A stretch of DNA of 64,000 bases from Eutreptiella sp. 'Long Island Sound 2002' (lineage: Eukaryota > Euglenozoa > Euglenophyceae > Eutreptiales > Eutreptiaceae): positions 38,122,238-38,186,237 of the forward strand of contig OZ038384.1 in NCBI GenBank assembly GCA_964036045.1, in the 5' to 3' direction. The notes beneath the pieces were generated by a model. It was given only the letters and a program-made list of their open reading frames with translations. It had not been told where the DNA came from and made no database searches. Below, one piece after another: positions 43,863 to 56,691 of this stretch. The translations under genes and the position numbers were made by a program. Every line of letters begins with the position of its first letter. The stretch's first letter is position 1.

Positions 43863-46660
43863 GACTTGGCTTCCCGCAGCCCCTTCCGGCTGCGATCCGC
43901 CAGGACTTTGTCCACCACGTTGCTGGGCTTTGAGTTCCTCCAACGTCCTCAGCATGTCCTCAGCAACCTCCTCGATCGACCTCACTCGTCGGTCTTGGCC
44001 AGGTCCACCACCATAGCCTCTTCCTCCGCCTTTTCCTTGGCCTTTGCCTTGGCCTTTTCCCCCGTCTCCGCCCTTCGCTTTCCAATCGGAAATCCGCTGC
44101 TCCTTGGGCTTCTTCTCGGGATGGGCTGCGAAGTAGGCCTTCTTGTCCGCCTCATACACCTTGCACTGACGGTGGTCGTGTGCATGGTTGTTTCCCTTGC
44201 CATAACAGACCCAGCACCCGTCGTGCTGAGACCTGTACTCTCGGAACGAGAGCGGTGGGTTCCCGATCCTCCTTGGCTCTTTGTTCTTCTTGGGTCCCAC
44301 CTGGCTCCATCTGGACCGATCCTGCCCATGGTTCCTCACGTTGTGCGCCACAAACGCGAAGAAATGGGCCTCCTCGTGATCCTCCCGGGTCCAGTGGTCT
44401 TGGCCATTTCCACTACCATCCTCCGCAGAGTTGGCCGTGTCCTCCTGGGTCTCTCGCTGATGGCGGTCTTCTCGGTGGCCTCGTTGTCCATGACCATGTC
44501 GATCCTGCACATGGGCCTCGTTCTTCGCATTGAGCTTCAACTCAACCGTGATGTACTTCACCATCTCGTCCAGGCTCATGCGGGCGAAGATGACTTGCAT
44601 CCTCAGCGGCTCCCCGCGCCTCCACTCCACGTTGTTGAGGCGCAGCAACCTTTGCCCCATGGAGTCCCCAAATACCTCCACATACACGGCGTTCTTCAGG
44701 CCCAACATCCGGTTGGGTTCGCCCAGGTTCCTCCTGAAGAACTCCATGATACCCGCATGGGTATCCTCCGCCGCCATGATCCGCACCGCCACCCGCTTCT
44801 TGGCGCGCTTCTTCTCCTCGTCCTCCACTCGTCGCTTCCAGTTGGCGGGGAGGACGTCCTTCAGCAAGTGGCGGATCTCACTGGCCTCGTTCCAGTCTTC
44901 CAACAGCTTGAGGCATCTGCGGTACTTCCGCAGATACCGGTTCCACTCCCGGACCCGCAACTCACCGCGGTCCAGCGGCAGTGGAATGGACCACAGGTCC
45001 TCCAGCTTTTGGTTTGGAGCGTCCACCCGCTCCTCATCCTCCAACCACTGGAGGCAGGCCTGCTCCGTCCGGATCAATCCTTCCCGGATCTGATCCCGCA
45101 GCTCCTCCTTCAGGTCCTGCGCCAAGCGGTGTGGGAATGTCCGGCATACCCACTTGTCCCGCGGCGCTCCCCGCATCTCGCCGACGACCTCCTCGGCGAA
45201 GTCCTCCCAGTCCAGGATGAAGTCATCCAGGTTGGAGGGGTTCCCGTCGTAATAGGGGATCTTACTTCCCCTGAGATCGTCAATCCTGATGGCGTCTCCG
45301 ACGTCTCCAGCCACCACTCCACCGAGACGGATACCACCTGTGGCCGGGGGGTATGAGTACACTCCCCGTACATCCCTCTCCTCCATGGAGTGCGGTCCAG
45401 TTGGGCCGAACCCATGGGGTTTGGAATGCGGGGAGGACTTGCTCCATCGGCCGTCCATATCCCCGTATTGGGGTCCTTCGCCCACAGGTTTCCGCTTGGA
45501 TGGCCTCGACCATGTCCGCCGGCGCTTCCCATGGTTCGCCCCTGCATGGTCTGGTTCTGGATCTCCTCTTCCGCATAAACTGCATAGGTAGTCGTACTTG
45601 GCGGTAGATCCTGGGCGGCATGGGACATCTGCACTGTCAGGCTCCTCGGGTCCGTGGCTACGTGCCCTTCCCACATGGACCCAGCTGGTGCCGTGTGTTC
45701 CCCGAGCATTGTGGACTCGCTGAACAGGGGAACATACGGCAGCGCATCCGGGTCAACACGCGGAGGCGCGTATGGTGCCTCTGCAGGGCCGCCCATGGGT
45801 TTCTCCATGGCGCTCCTGAGGGTCTTAACCCGCTCCACCAGCTCTACCGCGGCCGGCTTTGCCGGGAGCTCCGGACCCGAGGCGAGGGGCTGTCGCTCCT
45901 CTAGCCTTCTCAGGCGTCCCGACATGTCCTCCACTAAGTGGAGGAGGCTGTCCACCACTTGCTGCTGCTTCTGCAGGGCCAGCTCCAGATTCTCCCGGTA
46001 CCGGGCCTGATCCGCTCGCAGCTCCTCCATGTGGTTCTCCGCGGCCGACTGGTCATCCAGAATCCCCGCGACGTCCTCCTCTAGAGCATCCTTGGCGTTG
46101 TCCAGGCGGTCAAGATGATTCACGATGGCGTCCATCCCCATCTTCGGGTACTTGCCCATGAGGAAGGACACGTGCTCGCAGTGGCACGTGGCATGCTTTC
46201 TGCCGGACTCAGCGCATCCCGCGGTTCCCGGCACCTCAGACTCATCGCCCATAGGCGTATCGCCTATGGCGTCCGTCTCTGGGCCCGTGTGCCGGGGCAC
46301 AGGTGCCGTCCGGGCCCTGGCTGGCCTCTCCAAGCCCTCGGCGTCGTGCTGCAGGGCGGGCTCGGGGGCCGTATGCGCCCTGGCGATCGGCCCGGACATC
46401 TCCGGCTCCGAAGGTGGCTCGTGGGCTGTCCGATAGCCCTCGGAGTGCCCCTCGGATTCCCACAGCCTGACCGGGCTGGGGTCCGTGTCCATAGCCCCGG
46501 CGTCCCTTGCCGCGGACTTGGGTGACCCGCGCTTCCGGTAGCGCCGGGCCCGTCCTCCACTGCTGCCTGAATGGCAGGCCTCATCAGAGTCCTCCGCGGC
46601 GGAGCGGAGGTTGCATGCCTTTCAGCAGCGACGCTCACACATGGAGACCAGGTCCTCCAT
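43860..46660 (-). pseudogene. gag: A3 gag, two lesions
   Basis: The start MEDLVSMCER is chosen by conservation with A2; the frame stays open upstream into the LTR. It holds the Cys motif CERRC, cut by TGA 46622-46624, a CHCEHVSFLMGKYPKMG segment, a coiled coil (about 46130-45890), a capsid-like core from IPYYDGNPSNLDDF (about 45250) to about 44560, a His/Arg/Asp-rich linker, and zinc knuckle CWVCYGKGNNHAHDHRQC (about 44218-44165), then a Gly/Lys/Gln tail. A 1-nt deletion near 45408 shifts the frame before the capsid core. The product would form the particle and bind RNA. Confidence 0.88.
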
Positions 46661-46868
46661 GTCACGTCCTCCTCTTCCCGAGTGTCGTTCTTCTCTTCGG
46701 GCTTCAACTTCCGGAGTTCGCCATGCTCTTGAACGTCTCGGTCCTTCTATGGCTCCAATCTCCGGCGTGGTCTCCACCGAGTCCACAATACGCACCCGGG
46801 GCGTACTTGGGCAGGGCTCATAAGGGCCCAAGTCCCCGGGTCGGCGGTTGGTAGGGGCAGCAGGTAAG

Positions 46869-46880
46869 CCTCTGCTACCA
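46869..46880 (-). other. A3 primer binding site for initiator tRNA-Met
   Basis: TGGTAGCAGAGG on -, immediately internal to the 5' LTR, identical to A2. Confidence 0.85.
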
Positions 46881-49237
46881 TAAAGAAGGTCCCTACCAGG
46901 ACCGGCCCCCGCTGTGCCCCTTCCGCCAGTAACCCCTGCTGATTTACTCCGGATCAACGATTGCATTCCTCAATTTCCAGGGTCCAAATCCAAAAATATA
47001 GAAAATAAAATCCTCCTTCAACCCTGAATGGCAATGAGATCCCACAAGTACAGCAATAACCCAATTCACAATCCAAATCAGGCTGCGGGCTTTCGTTCAG
47101 CACACCGGTTGTCTCACGATGGCGGGCATGTACAAGAATTGCACCAAGGAAGAAAGCCCTGAAATTGGCATATGAACACATATGAAACAAAGTTGGGGAA
47201 AGAGGTAAACGTACACATTCACAGCCATAAACCCATCATTCCCTGGACTCAAGACCTTCCCTTGACTCACCAACATATTACCCTGAACCCAGTCAAATGA
47301 GATGGCTAAATGCCATGTGTCACAAGTCATTACATAAACCCCAAAAATGTGTTCACTCCCAAGCCTCTAAATCCTAGCCCAATAGGGAAGGTGGCGTGTC
47401 ATGGCCTAGAGTGGCACTCAGGACCATGGCCTACCCTGACATAACCTTGGTTGGACTTTGAGTGGATTGGGCTTGGAGAAATGACCTATGAGTTTGAACT
47501 CATAACATGCCAAAAAACTGCCAATTCACACCATATTGGCCATATATCAAATATATGCTCAAAATTGAAGTTGCTACTTATCCAAAGGCTCCAAGCATGC
47601 ATGAAATCGAAGTCTACTATTCATGGAGGATAGAGACCAAAGGCCAATGCCCATGTACATCCCCATTTCCCCCTCGAAACCCTTTCGGATATGGGCGCCA
47701 CGTACTGCCCAAGTCAGCCCATGATCTTGAGACCAATTCTTGAAATCCTTCGTGCGCCAAGCCAAATGGAGTACACGATCAGGCATATGGTGGTGTTCAA
47801 CTCCAAAGCATATGCCAACATATGAACAACATACCATGGTTCGACTCCCCATAGACTTCTTGCTGTTTGCTGACCAGGTAAGTACACAAAACGCAAAAAT
47901 GAGCAAAAATTGAGGTCAAAAACATGAAAATATGACCAAATACAAAGTTGTCATGATAGTATATCCCTATGCTCACCCATGATATCCGCTCATGATTCAA
48001 TACACAAATGATTGGAACCATTTGCGAACAATTCCCCCACTTGGATCCCCAATCGGGCGCATGGAGATACCTTCGCCACTAATATCTACATGCCCCATGA
48101 AAATGGGAGTGCACCCATGGATCTCTTTGTCAAACATACCATGAGCAATACATACGCGGTAGACTTAGTCTAGCGCTTTGAATTCCACAATTGGGACATG
48201 GGCAAAGCCCTTGTCACGTATGGCTCCCCATCTCTTCGGCCACACGAAGATATATAACATGGGCGTGAGCATATCAAGACATATACCATGCATACAACAC
48301 ATACCCTCAAAATATGGCTCCCACCATGATATGCCATGTCCCTCCATTGACATAACTTCACGTTAAAAATACGTAGGAACCCAAGGAAAGTTGCTATGCA
48401 ACCCCAACACTCATGCGGCACACTCGAAAGTCGCATTAAAATATTCGGTTGCACGGTCCAAGAGTTATATATCACTTTATACCCTCTTGACCCTTTTCCC
48501 TTGCTACACCGGGCATGTGTGCGCACCAAAGGCGTTTGATGCTTCCTAAATTAAGTTGAGACCAAGGCAGTTCCAACCCAACCTTCCTTATTCTCTTTCC
48601 TCACACTCGCTCGTAGATATGGCTCTTCAAAGTGGTCCCACGATTCGCTTTTGTTTCCCTTATATCTCCAAGTCAAATGGGTGGCAAGTGTGAGGGAAAC
48701 CTGATCCGGGCATAGGGAAAGGAGTATGACCAATCGAAGAAGTCCAAATCAAGTGCGGCGATGTCGAAGTCGAAAATCCGATTTCGACATCAACAAAAAT
48801 TCTGATTAAAATTTCGAGTGCTTATTTAGAAAATTGTGGAAGCAACGAACCCTTTACAGATGAAATCTGACCCTTCAGAAACATTTCCGCCAAAATATCT
48901 GGAAATAACAGTTAACCAATCGGTTAACGCAAAATCGCGAGCCAACTGACAGTCGCCGATACATTGACCATCATAACGAAAGGCTGAAAAATTACGGAAA
49001 CACTATGATAATAAAACCCTGTTGATTCCTGATATTCCAATATATAAATCTCCGCTGGCGGTGCCTCGGTACTGAATATGGCCGCTCATAGCCGGAATGG
49101 CCAAACCTATCACACTATCACATCGGGTTAGTTCAGCTGGATGGGAGAGTATGATATTAGCCAATGGCGGCTTGCCGGCACATAGATACACACCCCAAGT
49201 GACCCCAAGATGGCCACGGGGGTCCGAACCGGCTTCA
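46881..49237 (-). repeat. A3 5' LTR (2,357 bp)
   Basis: Direct copy of 36044-38400 at an offset of 10,837 bp with few differences. It ends at the GGCC duplication and A2 pol. Confidence 0.92.
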
Positions 49238-49241
49238 GGCC
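49238..49241. repeat. Right target-site duplication of A3 (GGCC)
   Basis: Partner of 36040-36043; A2 integrase codons resume with Pro-Met-Arg-Ser. Confidence 0.85.
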
Positions 49242-50408
49242 CCTATGCGGTCCGTGGCCATGGATGTATTCGCCATGCCTGAGGTCACCGTGGAAGGAGA
49301 GACCTACGACTGTGTCATTTTGGCGGTGGATAGGCACAGCGGGTATATTGTGGCGGTCCCTGGCAAGAAGTCCAAGAAGAAGGACAAGAAGGACAAGCAT
49401 GGAGTGGGTCTGCAGGCCAAGACCGTCGCTAATGCCATGATCAGGCATTCGCTGACGATTTTTGATGTCCCAGCTGTCATCTGCAGCGATCGGGGCAGTC
49501 AATTTGTGGAGACGTGGTTCAAGACGATGTGCAAGCACATGGGGATTCGGCACGCCAAGACCGTGGCGTACCACAGCCGGTCGAATGGCCGGGCTGAGGT
49601 GGCCGGGCGGCAGATGTTCGAAAGGTTCTGCCAGCTGCACATTGACGAAGCGGGCCGGAATTGGCACAATTCGCTGTGGAGAGTACTCCAGGCGTACCAC
49701 GACCTTCCGGGGCCCACTGGACTATCGCCCCATCGTATCCTGTTCCTACGGGATCGAGTGTCACGCACTCTCCCGTGGTTGAACCATGGCAAGGTAGCCC
49801 GGGATGCGAGTGCTATGATGGCTGAGGCGGACGACACGGCGGCCAAGGTGTGCAAAGCACTTCAGAACAAGCATGAGAAGAGGGCCAAGTACTTCAAGCA
49901 GGGAAAAGTCCAGAAATATGCTCTCAGAGACACCGTATGGGTGAAGCGGCACAACAAGGATGTCCTGTCCAGGCATCGGCAGGCGTCTTCGTATGTGCCG
50001 GGGGTAATCGTTCGGAAGGTCGGGCAGGACGTGTATGCGGTGCGTGTGGGGGATAACAAGATCCTGGACCGCGACCATACCCAGCTTCGTCCCCGAGCAC
50101 CAGACCCCAGCAGACGTCCCGGCACCTTCGAGTTCACAGCCGGAGATCTGGACTCTGATGACGAGGGGGAGGACGACGACTTTACCGCCGAGAAGATCCT
50201 GATGGACAAGCCAGACCCGGGGACGCCTGGGGGGAGGCTATATAAAGTCCGTGGGAAGAGATATCCTGCATCCAGAGATTTGTGGGAGCCTCCGAGCAGT
50301 TTTGTTCCAAGGTATACCACGGTCTGGATGGATTATCTAAGGAAAAAGAACATTTCCCTGGATGTCAAGGACGTGTTGGTCCATTTGGTGGCTGCAGCAG
50401 CACCATGA
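49242..50408 (+). pseudogene. pol: A2 pol part 3: integrase core and chromodomain
   Basis: It resumes at VAMDVFAMPE (first catalytic Asp), continues through the Lys-rich insertion (KKSKKKDKKDKHG), CSDRGSQF (second Asp) and SNGRAEVAGR (Glu), then a GPY-like stretch with YVPGVIVRKV, an acidic spacer DSDDEGEDDD, and a chromodomain (FTAEKILMDKP, then YKVRGKRYPASRDLWEPP, about 50178-50318). The chromodomain Trp-Lys-Gly seen in A3 is changed to Gly-Lys-Arg, which may weaken histone binding. This piece has no stop before the natural end. Confidence 0.92.
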
Positions 50409-50792
50409 TGGATCCACCTTGGCATTTTTGTTTGTTTTTGTGCTTGGGAGACGGGTGAGGGCGTTGATCCGGGGACTTTTGGGCCTTGATTGGCCATATA
50501 TCCTCTTCACTCGGTCTCCACACATATAATTCATTGTGGTATACGTATTTAGATCGATCGACGACGTTTCTGTATCTTTGATCCCCATGGTCCATGTTGT
50601 AGATCAAGAGGAGACCAAATATGGCGGAGGGCACCAATTATGAGTGTCCTCACCCCTCCCTTGGGGCATGGGGGACACCTACGCCGTATATGGGGACTCC
50701 ATGTGTCCTTGGGACATGGGGGGGGGGGGGTTGGAGCCAATTGGGGTCCTCCCGCCGTCTCTTCAATGACACCCGAGCGGATACAACGCTCT
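50409..50792 (+). other. A2 3' untranslated region
   Basis: Between the pol stop and the polypurine tract; homologous to 38412-38793. It includes a run of 13 G at 50718-50730. Confidence 0.6.
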
Positions 50793-50803
50793 GAGAAGGG
50801 GGG
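50793..50803 (+). other. A2 polypurine tract
   Basis: GAGAAGGGGGG directly before TGAAGCCGG of the 3' LTR. Confidence 0.85.
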
Positions 50804-53245
50804 TGAAGCCGGTTCGGACCCCCGTGGCCATCTTTGGGTCACTTGGGGTGTATATCTATGGGCCGGCAAGCCGCCATTGGCTGATATCATACTCTCCCAT
50901 CCACCTGACCTAACCTGATGTGATAGTGTGATAGGCTTGGCCATTCCAGCTATGAGCGGCCATATTCAATACCGAGGCGCCGCCGGCTGAGATTTATATA
51001 TCAAAATATCAGGAATCAACAGATTTTTTTTATCATAATGTTTCCGTAATTTTTCAGCCATCCGTTCTGATTGTCAATGTATCGGCGACTGGCAGTTGGC
51101 TCGCGATTTTGCGGTAACCGATTGGTTAACTGTTATTTCCAGATATTTTAGCAAAAACCCCGATGAAGGGTCAAATCTCATCAGAAAAGGGTTCGTTGCT
51201 TCCGCAATTTTCATGTTATACACTCGCAAAATTAATCCGATTTTTTCAGACATTCAGAATCGGATTTTCGATTTCGAGGTCGCCGCACTGAATATGATGA
51301 ATTTCGAGTGGTCCTACATTTTTCCCCGATCACGAATCAACCTTCCTTTTGTTGTCTCCTTCATTTTTCTTGGAGATATAGGCGAAACAAAAATGATTCG
51401 TGAGGCCACTTTGAAAAATCACATCTCCGGCTCACTGCGAGGAATTTCAATTTTGAGATATGGGCTGGAATCGCCTTGGTCTCAACTTAATTTAGGAAGC
51501 GTCAAACGCCTTTGATGTGTACATATGCCCGGTGTAGCAGGGGATAATGGTCAAGAGTGTAGAAAGTGATTTGTAACTCTTGGACCATGCAACCGAATAA
51601 TATAATGCGATTTTCGAGTGTACCGCATGAGTGTTGGTGTTGCATAGAAACTTTCCTTGGGTTCCTACGTATTTTGTACGTGAAGTTATGGCCATGGAGG
51701 GTCATGACATACTATGGTGGGAGCCATTTTTGAGGGTATGTGTTATATGCATGGTATGTGCTTCGCTATGCACACGCCCATGTTATATATCTCTGGTTGT
51801 AGGAAGATACATGGAGTCGCAACAGGCAAAGGCTTTGCCCATGTTCTAATGGTGAGCTCCATAGCGCTAGATTAAGTCTACCGCACATATAGTGCACGTG
51901 GGAAGCCTTACAGAGCGACCCATAAGCGCCATTTCCAATTTTCCCATTTTCATGGTGCATGTCGAGAGGAGGTTCAAAGGTGTCTTCATGCGTCCATTTG
52001 GGAATCCAAGTGGGGGGATTGTTCACAAATGGTTCCAAGCAATAGTGTGTTGAACCATATGTTGATACCATGGGTGAGCGAAGTTATATACTATTCAGAC
52101 TACTTTGAATTTGGCAATATTTGCATGTTCTTGACCTCATTTTATGCTCATTTCTGTATTTTATGTGCTCAACTGGTCGGCTAACAGTAAAGTGCTTAGA
52201 GATCCATGAACCATGGTATGTTGCTTATATGTTGGCATATGCTTCGGTGTTGCACCTCACAATATGCCGGATCACGTGGTCACTTTGGCGTGGCACACGA
52301 GGCCTCACAAAATTAGATCTCAAATTCGTGAGTTGACTTGTGAAGCATGGCATGTGTATATCCGGAGCGGTTTGGCAGCCAATGTTGGAATATTCTTGGG
52401 CATCGATCTTTGGTCTATATCACCCTTGTATATTACTTTCCGGTTTGACACATGCATGGAGCATTTGAATATTTGCCGTATGCATTTTTGAGTATATAAT
52501 TGAATTTTGGGCACTATGGTGTGATTTGCCTAATTTTGCTATGTTGTGAGGTCATCTTCATGGGACAATTCTCCAAGCCCAATCAACTCCAAGTCCAACC
52601 AAAGTTATGTCAGGGTAGGGCATGGTCCTGAGTGCCACTCTAGGCCATGACACGCCACCTCCCCTATTGGCCTAGGATTTAGAGGCTTGGGAGGGAACAC
52701 ATTTTTGGGGTTTGTGTAGTGACTTTTGACACAGGGCACTTAGCTATCTTATTTGACTTGGTTCAGGGCATCATGTTGGCGAGTCAAGGGAAGGTGTTGA
52801 GTCCAGGGAATGAGGGGTCTATGGCTGTGATTGGGTATGTTTCCATCTTTCCCCAATTTTGCTCCATTTGTGTTCATATGCAAATTTCAGGGCTTCTTCT
52901 TTATTGATTTGGTGCAATTCCATGTACATGCCCAACGCCCGTGTCTCCGTGTGCACCGTGAGACGACCGGCGTGTTGAAAGGAGTTGTTGAGTGTCAACG
53001 CGGGACCTCAAACACCCTTGGAAGCCCTCAGTGTGGATTATTTGGATTTGAGCCATTGTACTTGGGAGTTGGTTATTGCAAGGGATCAGGATTTGTGTGA
53101 AGGAGCATATTTTACTTTTTTTTGTGGGAAATTGTGCAGGATAGGGCAAGATCATGCAGAACCTGGTGAGAAGCAAGACCATAGGAGTGACAGGAAATGG
53201 TGGAAGGGGTACAGCAGGGGCCGGTCCTGGTAGGGACCTTCTTTA
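50804..53245 (+). repeat. A2 3' LTR (2,442 bp)
   Basis: Partner of 7196-9639. It contains the counterpart ORF at 51096-51515 (139 codons, still open) and the TATA-like site at 50993-51000. It ends TTCTTTA followed by the GTTC duplication. Confidence 0.92.
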
Positions 53246-53249
53246 GTTC
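53246..53249. repeat. Right target-site duplication of A2 (GTTC)
   Basis: Matches 7192-7195. Confidence 0.85.
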
Positions 53250-53360
53250 TTGTGTACATAGTTTGCCCACTCGCCAGTTGACCCTAGCTTTTTCTTTGAG
53301 AGCAGGCGCCAACTCAAATCCTGTGTTGGTCTAGGGAGGGGAGTGTAAAACACATTTGGG

Positions 53361-53379
53361 CGTTTAGGACAATTTTACA
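53361..53379 (-). repeat. 19-bp motif shared with the LINE-like 3' end
   Basis: CGTTTAGGACAATTTTACA (+) recurs exactly at 58023-58041, where on - it spans the stop codon of the LINE-like frame. The short surrounding similarity (TTTGG before it) suggests another truncated copy of the same element's 3' end. Here the + flank also makes a GTGTAAAA/TTTTACAC inverted repeat (53344-53380). Confidence 0.55.
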
Positions 53380-56019
53380 CCCACCCGTCCCATCCCTTTG
53401 TATGTTTTTTGTCTGCCAAGACCTGGTGGTTTCTTCCGCCTCAGTCAGTACACTGAGCTTGGGGGGGGACTGTTTGGTAGCAGAAAACCCCCCAAAAACC
53501 CCCACCTATGTCCTCCACTACTCATCCTTTACCCCCCCCTCTTCAGGTCACAAACTGTACTTTATTTTCCACAACAAGTCCTCATGCCAAGTTCCCCGAA
53601 ACTTAAAATCTTTGGGAAACTTCAGGGGACTAGGCGCAATTTTTTTGGTTTTTTGCGTCAATCGATAGGGAATGAAAATCCCTTCATATTTGTGGGCGAA
53701 CTTCGGTGAAATTCGCAAACGTACAAGACCTGGATTTTGGCTTCGGCGCCTGCGTGAACCGGCGTCGCGCCAGTTCGCGCAACTACCGCCACTTGGCGCC
53801 CGTGCGACCAAAATCGCGAAACCATGAACTGGCCTTTACGGAAATTTAACAAAGGCCAGCGACGATGATTTGAAACCACTGTTGCTTCGTTCAATATCAT
53901 AATTATACAGTGGAATCAAAAACCTGTGAATCGGTGAGCCAAAAATCAAAAACTGGGCATCGACATGATGCCCAGGCAAAATAAGATGCTGAGTTGGTCA
54001 AGGAGCCTCGCCGGCACCTTACGGTGCCTTTCTTTCCCCTTGCCCCTCGTTTGACTAGTCATGGCATGCCATTTTTATGCATTTCGTAGGGTCACTTCAG
54101 CAGGGCATATCCTTAAGCCATTGCTTCCGTAACCTTTCAAGTAAAATGCATAGGAAAGCCATAATTGTGTATTTTAATTGTATATCAAGTAAACTTGTCA
54201 GTTGCAAGTAGATTTGAAGTTATGAGTGATTTATTGACTTTGAGTCATAAAAATAGGATTCAAAGAATACCATGAATTGCCCCATGAAAAGAAAGGTATG
54301 CATCTCTTCCCATGGTGTACACGGACTCAAAACACTTTGAGTCAATTTATTTTGACGTTTGGAATTCATTTAAGGACCATGGTGGGTCAAAGCAATTCAT
54401 GGTGGGTCTGCCATACATGGCCAAAAGAGCCATTTTTGACCATGTTATGGACCCACTTTGAGAGCTTCGTTTGCAACGCCATCGGCTCGGATTTCAACAT
54501 TTTGTCGTCATTCATGTCCGTGCATGTCTCCAGTGCATGTATGATCTTTATTTTTTGAATTCTCCAACCGATGGCGAAGGGCTAGATCCATTTTGATGAC
54601 CTTAAATTGAGCACACTTTTTTTCATGTGCTCATTGTTGGACATGATATCTCTAACATATCATGGAGCCGGAAGTCAAGTAAAAGCTTGTTTTGTACGTA
54701 CTTGATGTATACTTTCGAAATATAGAAGACTTTGACTTGCTTCGAGCCTCAAACATCTTCTTTTCGTAAAGTATTTTGAATCATTTTAAGCTTTTTTCAC
54801 TATGTCATTTTCATGTCAATTTTCACTCAATTTTTCCCAATCATGGGCTCACTTTCCGGGCTCGGTTCTCGAAACCCGTGGAGAGTTTGAACCCGATTTC
54901 TGTTTCTGCATGTTCGGGTATGTGTCTACTTACCATTTCGTCATTGTTTGCATTTTTTGCGACCATGTACCGAGTTGGAGCATCAAAAGGGTTGACTTCG
55001 TTTTCTACCTTTGAATTTCATGTCCTCACTTGTGGTGACCATGGAGATCCACTATCATGGAGTTTACGTTCGAATTTTGGATCCATCGGGGCCTACTTGC
55101 TCCGTACTATGCATAAGTGGGCCAATTTCTGAAGCGGTCCATGCTCGGCGGCTCGTTCCGGTCAATTTTTTGCAAACAATTTTGAGTAAATTTCATGCCT
55201 AGGAAAAATTGCCCAGCATGCATGTCGAAGTTTTCCCTCTGTATGTGCTCACTTGTGGAGCTCATAACTCTGAGCTATCGTTGAGTTTCGGCCTGAGCAT
55301 TGATTCCTATGAGAGCCACGACTCTCTACTCACTGAATGTGATTGCCATGATGCATTTTGAGCTGCCGGTGTCTCACGGCAACCGGATCTCTGAAGGTTT
55401 TTTGAGATCCCAAATTTCATGTGTCCACTTCAGGGACTTGGTTTGTCGGTTTCTTTGGGTCAAATTCCCTTGTTCTTTGACCCTCATTCACTCCAAGGTG
55501 TCTAGCTTGGGTATTGAGACTTGTTTGGGTATGCTTGATAATGTACTTGAGTCATTTGAACCCGTTTTGCCAAGCCTATGGCATAGTGGTTTTACATGGC
55601 TCCAACCAGGTCTTTACAGAGCCATGAAAACCACCCTGTCATGTGGTCACTTTACAGGCTAACAGCAAAAAACCTACTTAGCCCACGCAAACTGCACCCC
55701 CTTTTTTTCACGTAAGCACCTAGAATTTGTCATCGAAAAAAAAAGTTTTTTTTGCCATGTTGAAAATACTGTTTTTCAAAACCTCCCAAAAAATGCATTT
55801 TTCATCAGTGTTGCCCATTTCTTGCTGTTTTTAGGCGGGTCAAATAACCATTCTCTAGTCCAAAATCAGAGGGTTTACCGGTCATTTTCCCCGAAAAAAA
55901 ATTTTGTTGGCTAATTTGAAGAAAACCAATTTTTGGATCGTCTGGAAAACTATTAAAGATGGGCGCTGTTCACACATCCTGTACATGTCCACATGAAAAA
56001 ATACTTATTATGGGAGGCT

Positions 56020-56043
56020 GAGTGCTTAAGGCCTCGCGCACTC
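56020..56043. repeat. Palindrome copy 1 (imperfect)
   Basis: GAGTGCTTAAGG followed by CCTCGCGCACTC: the right arm is intact and the left arm has changed bases relative to the perfect copy at 56668. Confidence 0.65.
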
Positions 56044-56175
56044 AGCCAGCTGGAGTGAGATTTTCAGGCTTTTTTGAGATCAATTTTTGACATCGGAAGT
56101 GGCATGAAGCAAGCATGGAGCAAAAGCAAAACTGCAAGATTCAATATGGCTTAAAGACTTGCACAGCAGAACACT

Positions 56176-56199
56176 CAGTGCGCGAGGGCTCGCGCACTC
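56176..56199. repeat. Palindrome copy 2
   Basis: CAGTGCGCGAGG then GCTCGCGCACTC, two mismatches from a perfect 24-bp palindrome. It is followed by CAACATGC, as in copy 3. Confidence 0.7.
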
Positions 56200-56667
56200 A
56201 ACATGCTAGAAGCATGGGCTTTTGAATACCCCTGACTACTTGCATTCTGACGATAGCCTCCAAAAGGCTTTTTGAGATTCCTCCCTTTTGGAATCCTGTG
56301 AAAACAGTGAGCTCAAGAGTAGCGATTAGACTATCCTCCTCTAGAACACTTGCTTCATACGTCCTGTGACCTAGCGCTTCTGACAAACTGTTGTACAGCC
56401 CCAAAAGATGGGAGGCTGGGCACCTCATTTGTAGGTAAACTAACTGAAAATCGTGTGTTTAGCAAAGACTGAGGGCAACCCGCCTTTTTAGATCTATTAC
56501 ACCTTACATAGTGCATGGCGTGTACAAAACGTCCATTGATTGACCACTGTTGCTGCTGACATGACCCGAACGGTACACCATGAGGCACCCATGAAGACAT
56601 CAGAGCCTCATTTGGCATGGAATACTGTTTATTCAGGACCATTGGGAAATACACATTCTGCATAATT

Positions 56668-56691
56668 GAGTGCGCGAGGCCTCGCGCACTC
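56668..56691. repeat. Palindrome copy 3 (perfect, 12-bp arms)
   Basis: GAGTGCGCGAGG is followed immediately by its exact reverse complement. GC-rich and out of character with the AT-rich surroundings. Confidence 0.8.

Larger units (their letters stand above)
36044..49237 (-). mobile_element. Ty3/gypsy chromovirus A3 (13.2 kb), inserted in A2 pol
   Basis: Complete element read on -: 5' LTR 46881-49237, initiator-Met primer site, gag, UAG, pol, polypurine tract and 3' LTR 36044-38400. Both LTRs are exactly 2,357 bp and differ at few positions. The copy has two nonsense codons (TGA 46622-46624 and TGA 43098-43100) and two 1-nt frameshifts (near 45408 and 41239), so it is probably inactive but recent. 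Its LTRs are a subfamily distinct from those of A2. Confidence 0.94.
7196..53245 (+). mobile_element. Ty3/gypsy chromovirus A2 (about 13 kb), split by two nested insertions
   Basis: Two direct LTRs (7196-9639 and 50804-53245) enclose gag and pol on the + strand. The primer binding site abuts the left LTR and a polypurine tract abuts the right one; GTTC flanks both ends. The coding region is broken by the C/B composite at 15681-35199 and by A3 at 36044-49237. Removing these and one copy of each 4-bp duplication rejoins RNase H and integrase codons exactly. Several nonsense codons and frameshifts show the copy is dead. It must be older than both insertions it carries. The LTRs start TG and end TA (TTCTTTA), unlike the usual TG..CA. 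Confidence 0.93.

Noticed and set aside
43848-45356. 502-codon + strand frame opposite A3 gag
   Set aside because: Antisense to the conserved Gag core; Leu/His-rich shadow translation.
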